This document shows, piece after piece, positions 61,779 to 64,000 of a DNA stretch of 64,000 bases. The DNA lies in the NCBI GenBank assembly GCA_964017235.1, contig OZ024931.1:108332221-108396220 (forward strand). Reading direction: 5' to 3'. The position numbers were made by a program, and so were the translations under genes. The notes below the pieces were generated by a model. That model worked only from the letters and a program-made list of their open reading frames with translations. It was not told the DNA's origin and did no database searches. Within the stretch, counting starts at the first letter, position 1. Every line of letters starts with the position of its first letter. Source of the stretch: Sabellastarte sp. h YS-2021 (taxonomy: Eukaryota; Annelida; Polychaeta; Sabellida; Sabellidae).

Positions 61779-62567
61779 CTAAACCACCTGAGTAGGTTTC
61801 AGTTCTGACTTTTCCTGATTTATGATCCATCCGAAGGACTGGGTTAGATCTACCACTGCCTGAGTGTTCACTTGGGCTTCCTCCTGAGATTGGGATCTGA
61901 TCAGCCAGTCGTCCAGGTATTGGTGAAGTCTGAGACCTCTGGAGAGGGCCATCAGCTTTACTTCTGTTACAATCATTGTGAAAACCTGGGGCGCTGTGGC
62001 TAGTCCGAAGGGGAGGGAAGTGAACTGGAACACCTGAGACCTGTGGCAAAATCTTAGGTATTTCCTTGAGAGTGCATGAATGGGGATGTGAAGGTAGGCA
62101 TCCGATAGATCTATCGACGATACCCACTCCCCTGGAATCAGGGAGGTCCTGATGGACTCTGGAGTTTCCATTTTGACTTTTTCTACATGTAGAAAAGTGT
62201 TGAGCTTGCTTAAGTCTATGACTGGCCTTCACCTCTGGTGTGGCTTGAGTATAAGAAACAGGCGACTGTAAAACCCGAGAGATTTTACATTTTCCACCCT
62301 TGCGATTGCGTTCTTTGACAGCAGAGACAGGATACAATCGGCCAGAGCTTGGTCTTTGGGAAGGGCCTTGTATTCTGATACAATCAGAGGAAATCTGACC
62401 AAGTTGGGTTTTGAGAGGAATGGCAGAACGTAGCCATTGGTGATAATGTTTAACACGTTTGAGGAACAATTGTTTATTTGCCAGTCTCTGCTGAAAGAAA
62501 GGAGGCAACCTCCTACTGGTGGACTGATTGAGGCTTTGGGGGAGTCATTTGGAGGAGGGGTTTCCAC
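61779..62567 (-). pseudogene. DIRS-like B reverse transcriptase
   Basis: Frames 62229-62567 (VGGCLLSFSRDWQINNCSSN, KSLGFYSRLFLILKPHQR) and 61779-62171 (METPESIRTSLIPGEWVSSI, DLSDAYLHIPIHALSRKYLR, LPFGLATAPQVFTMIV, LRLHQYLDDWLIRSQSQEEA). DLSDAYLHIPI and YLDD carry the catalytic Asp residues. A frameshift near 62200 joins the two parts. The thumb after 61779 is also frame-shifted. Confidence 0.88.
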
Positions 62568-62983
62568 GCCCTCATCCCCTATTGTGGGGTCGAAAACGAC
62601 CCCTGGAGCCTCTGAAGTTTATTTTTTCTCGGTTAGAGGAAAATGATCGGTTACTGCTTTGGGAGGAATTGCCCCCATAGGGGTGTTTCCTGTAGGAGCC
62701 TCTTTTCTTACTGTGGTGGGGACCACAGTAATGAAAAATGAACATCCAACAATACGTATGTGCTGAGAAATCAGTAAATTGTTGAGAGCAACTTCAAACA
62801 ACTTTCCAAGATGGCGGCCAACGAGAGAAGAAGGAAGAACTACCACAATGCACTGCTAGGGTACATACTAGAATGAGGACTCAGCCAAATTTGTACAGTT
62901 ATTTTTCTTAATCGTTGGCTGGAGTCCGCGGCCTCCGAAAAAGCATTCAGTCCCACATGGTAAGCTATTGTAGCGCAATAAAC

Positions 62984-63347
62984 TTTCATATTTTTAAATG
63001 TAAAATACACTTTTATGAAGAAAAATGTATATACTTACCATATGAAAACACCTGGGTAAGGCGTGGCTTGGCGTTCGGTGACCGCCACGTACACCATACA
63101 TAGAATTTAAAATATGAGGGAGACCCTCTTTAAACCTATATACTTGCTACCTTTGACCCCTGGTGACCTAATTCACTCTGCCATGCACAGTAATAAAGAA
63201 ATAGTTCATTCTTTTTGTGAATAAACATAAATGCTGGAAAAGGGTCTTTTAAAAGCGGGGCAGGCGGGAGGGTGATTTGCTGTTTTCATATGGTAAGTAT
63301 ATACATTTTTCTTCATAAAAATGTATTTTACATTTAAAAATATGAAA
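62984..63347. mobile_element. 364-bp segment with 66-bp inverted arms (third DIRS-like or MITE-like end)
   Basis: Arms 62984-63049 and 63282-63347 are reverse complements with one mismatch by eye. Each arm has CATATGGTAAGTATATACAT pointing outward. The motif parallels CACATGGTAAGC at the ends of DIRS-like A and B. The spacer has no coding pattern. It may be a non-autonomous element or the joined ends of a larger one. Confidence 0.7.
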
Positions 63348-64000
63348 TTTTATTTCATAAAAATGTAATGTACTCTACCATATGAAAACACTTGGGTTGA
63401 ATGCTCATATGGAAGGATGGTGGGAAAAAGACAGATTGAGGAAAACCATGCTAAGGTTACATTGCTTAAAGAGGATACTTCCTGGTGCAATTGAACCCAA
63501 AACCCCTGTGCTGAAGAAATAACTCCACTGAGTTAAAAGAGTAGCATTAACCACTGCAAGAGGTTCAACACAGTCTACACCCTATTAGGTCAGGTCAAAG
63601 GAGAGGGCATAAGTATGCCACTGTGCTCAGAATAGGAACATGCGAAGAGGCACTAATAAGCACGGTTCTGAAAATGGAGATGAAGAACAGATTCCCTAAA
63701 AGGGAAATGCCATCCCCCTTTTTCTGAAACTAAAAGTTTCAGATGGACTTAAATTGAGGAATTTAAGTAGGAGAGCGAGAACTGACTGAGTGGAAAGAGA
63801 AATCCACTCCACTTAAGAAATCATAGAGATTCTTAAGAACAACATCTCTGAAGGAAAATAAGTGAAGTGCAAGAATCCCAAGAGGAATCCTACATGATGT
63901 AAAGCAGTGGGAAACCACCGAGGAGACCAGAATGAAACCTGGGCAAAAACATCGTGGGCCTTCACATGTGGAACAGAGATTGAGGGAATAAAGGATAAAA
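63348..64000. other. probable continuation of an inverted-terminus element; no coding read
   Basis: ACCATATGAAAACACTTGGG at about 63379-63398 followed by TTGAATGCTCATATGG repeats the terminal theme (compare ACCATATGAAAACACCTGGG at 63038-63057). The following 600 bp shows no recognisable protein on either strand. Confidence 0.35.

Larger units (their letters stand above)
59092..62982 (-). mobile_element. DIRS-like retrotransposon B (RT, RNase H and recombinase kept, gag lost)
   Basis: Inverted terminal repeats: 59144-59200 (CTTACCATGTGGGACTGAAT, then AGGAGGCCGCGGACTCCAGC) match 62911-62968 on the other strand. Inside, right to left: a short 5' part, a jump at about 62720 that removes gag, RT (62567 to 61779), RNase H (61537 to 60989) and tyrosine recombinase (60389 to 59353). 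A SINE lies in it at 60513-60741. It is a close relative of element A with the opposite deletion. Frameshifts are present throughout. Confidence 0.9.

Overview
The window is animal genomic DNA: AT-rich, with intron-split coding, tRNA- and 5S-derived SINEs, L2/CR1-like and Tx1-like LINEs, and tyrosine-recombinase retrotransposons. This mix suggests a mollusc or other lophotrochozoan, but that is inference; no sequence here names the species. All positions were read by eye from the bases. The domain calls rest on recognised motifs, not on searches.

The one clear host gene lies on the minus strand. Eleven exons between 35613 and 422 encode part of an LDL-receptor-related (LRP-type) receptor: a YWTD beta-propeller (35613 to 24233), an EGF-like module (23154 to 23041), a second propeller (16101 to about 9045) and a second EGF-like module (541 to 422). 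Nearly all junctions have AG/GT splice sites with matching phases. Both gene ends lie outside the window. An exon-like segment at 40116-40306 on the same strand may belong further 5'.

The introns are full of mobile DNA, mostly antisense to the gene. At 1167-7960 sits a decayed Tx1/L1-type LINE whose first ORF runs into a NADAR (YbiA-like) domain, flanked by a 370-bp direct repeat. Two L2/CR1-like LINEs (about 11.7-13.7 kb and 16.85-20.26 kb) carry a 2A-like NPGP motif behind a hydrophobic N-terminus; the second keeps an open 767-codon reverse transcriptase frame. Remnants of YR-type retrotransposons lie at about 20.9-23.0, 29.8-32.1 and 38.1-39.5 kb. Terminal-inverted-repeat elements lie at 25.2-27.5, 27.6-28.0, 32.4-33.2 and 42.6-43.3 kb.

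From 46.7 kb the window is repeat DNA: a 3616-bp tandem duplication (46691-53922) that contains a 124-bp minisatellite and an array rich in AGGTCA half-sites, then two DIRS-like retrotransposons on the minus strand (about 53.4-58.0 and 59.1-63.0 kb). The first keeps gag and recombinase but has lost the catalytic reverse transcriptase and RNase H. The second keeps those but has lost gag, and holds a SINE with a clean 13-bp target duplication. A further inverted-terminus element starts at 62984.

Most interesting for follow-up: the NADAR-linked ORF1 of the Tx1-like LINE, the 2A-like leaders of the L2 elements, the 370-bp flanking repeats, a 52-bp DIRS end segment present in both orientations, the 5S-derived SINE family, and the exact 3.6-kb tandem duplication.
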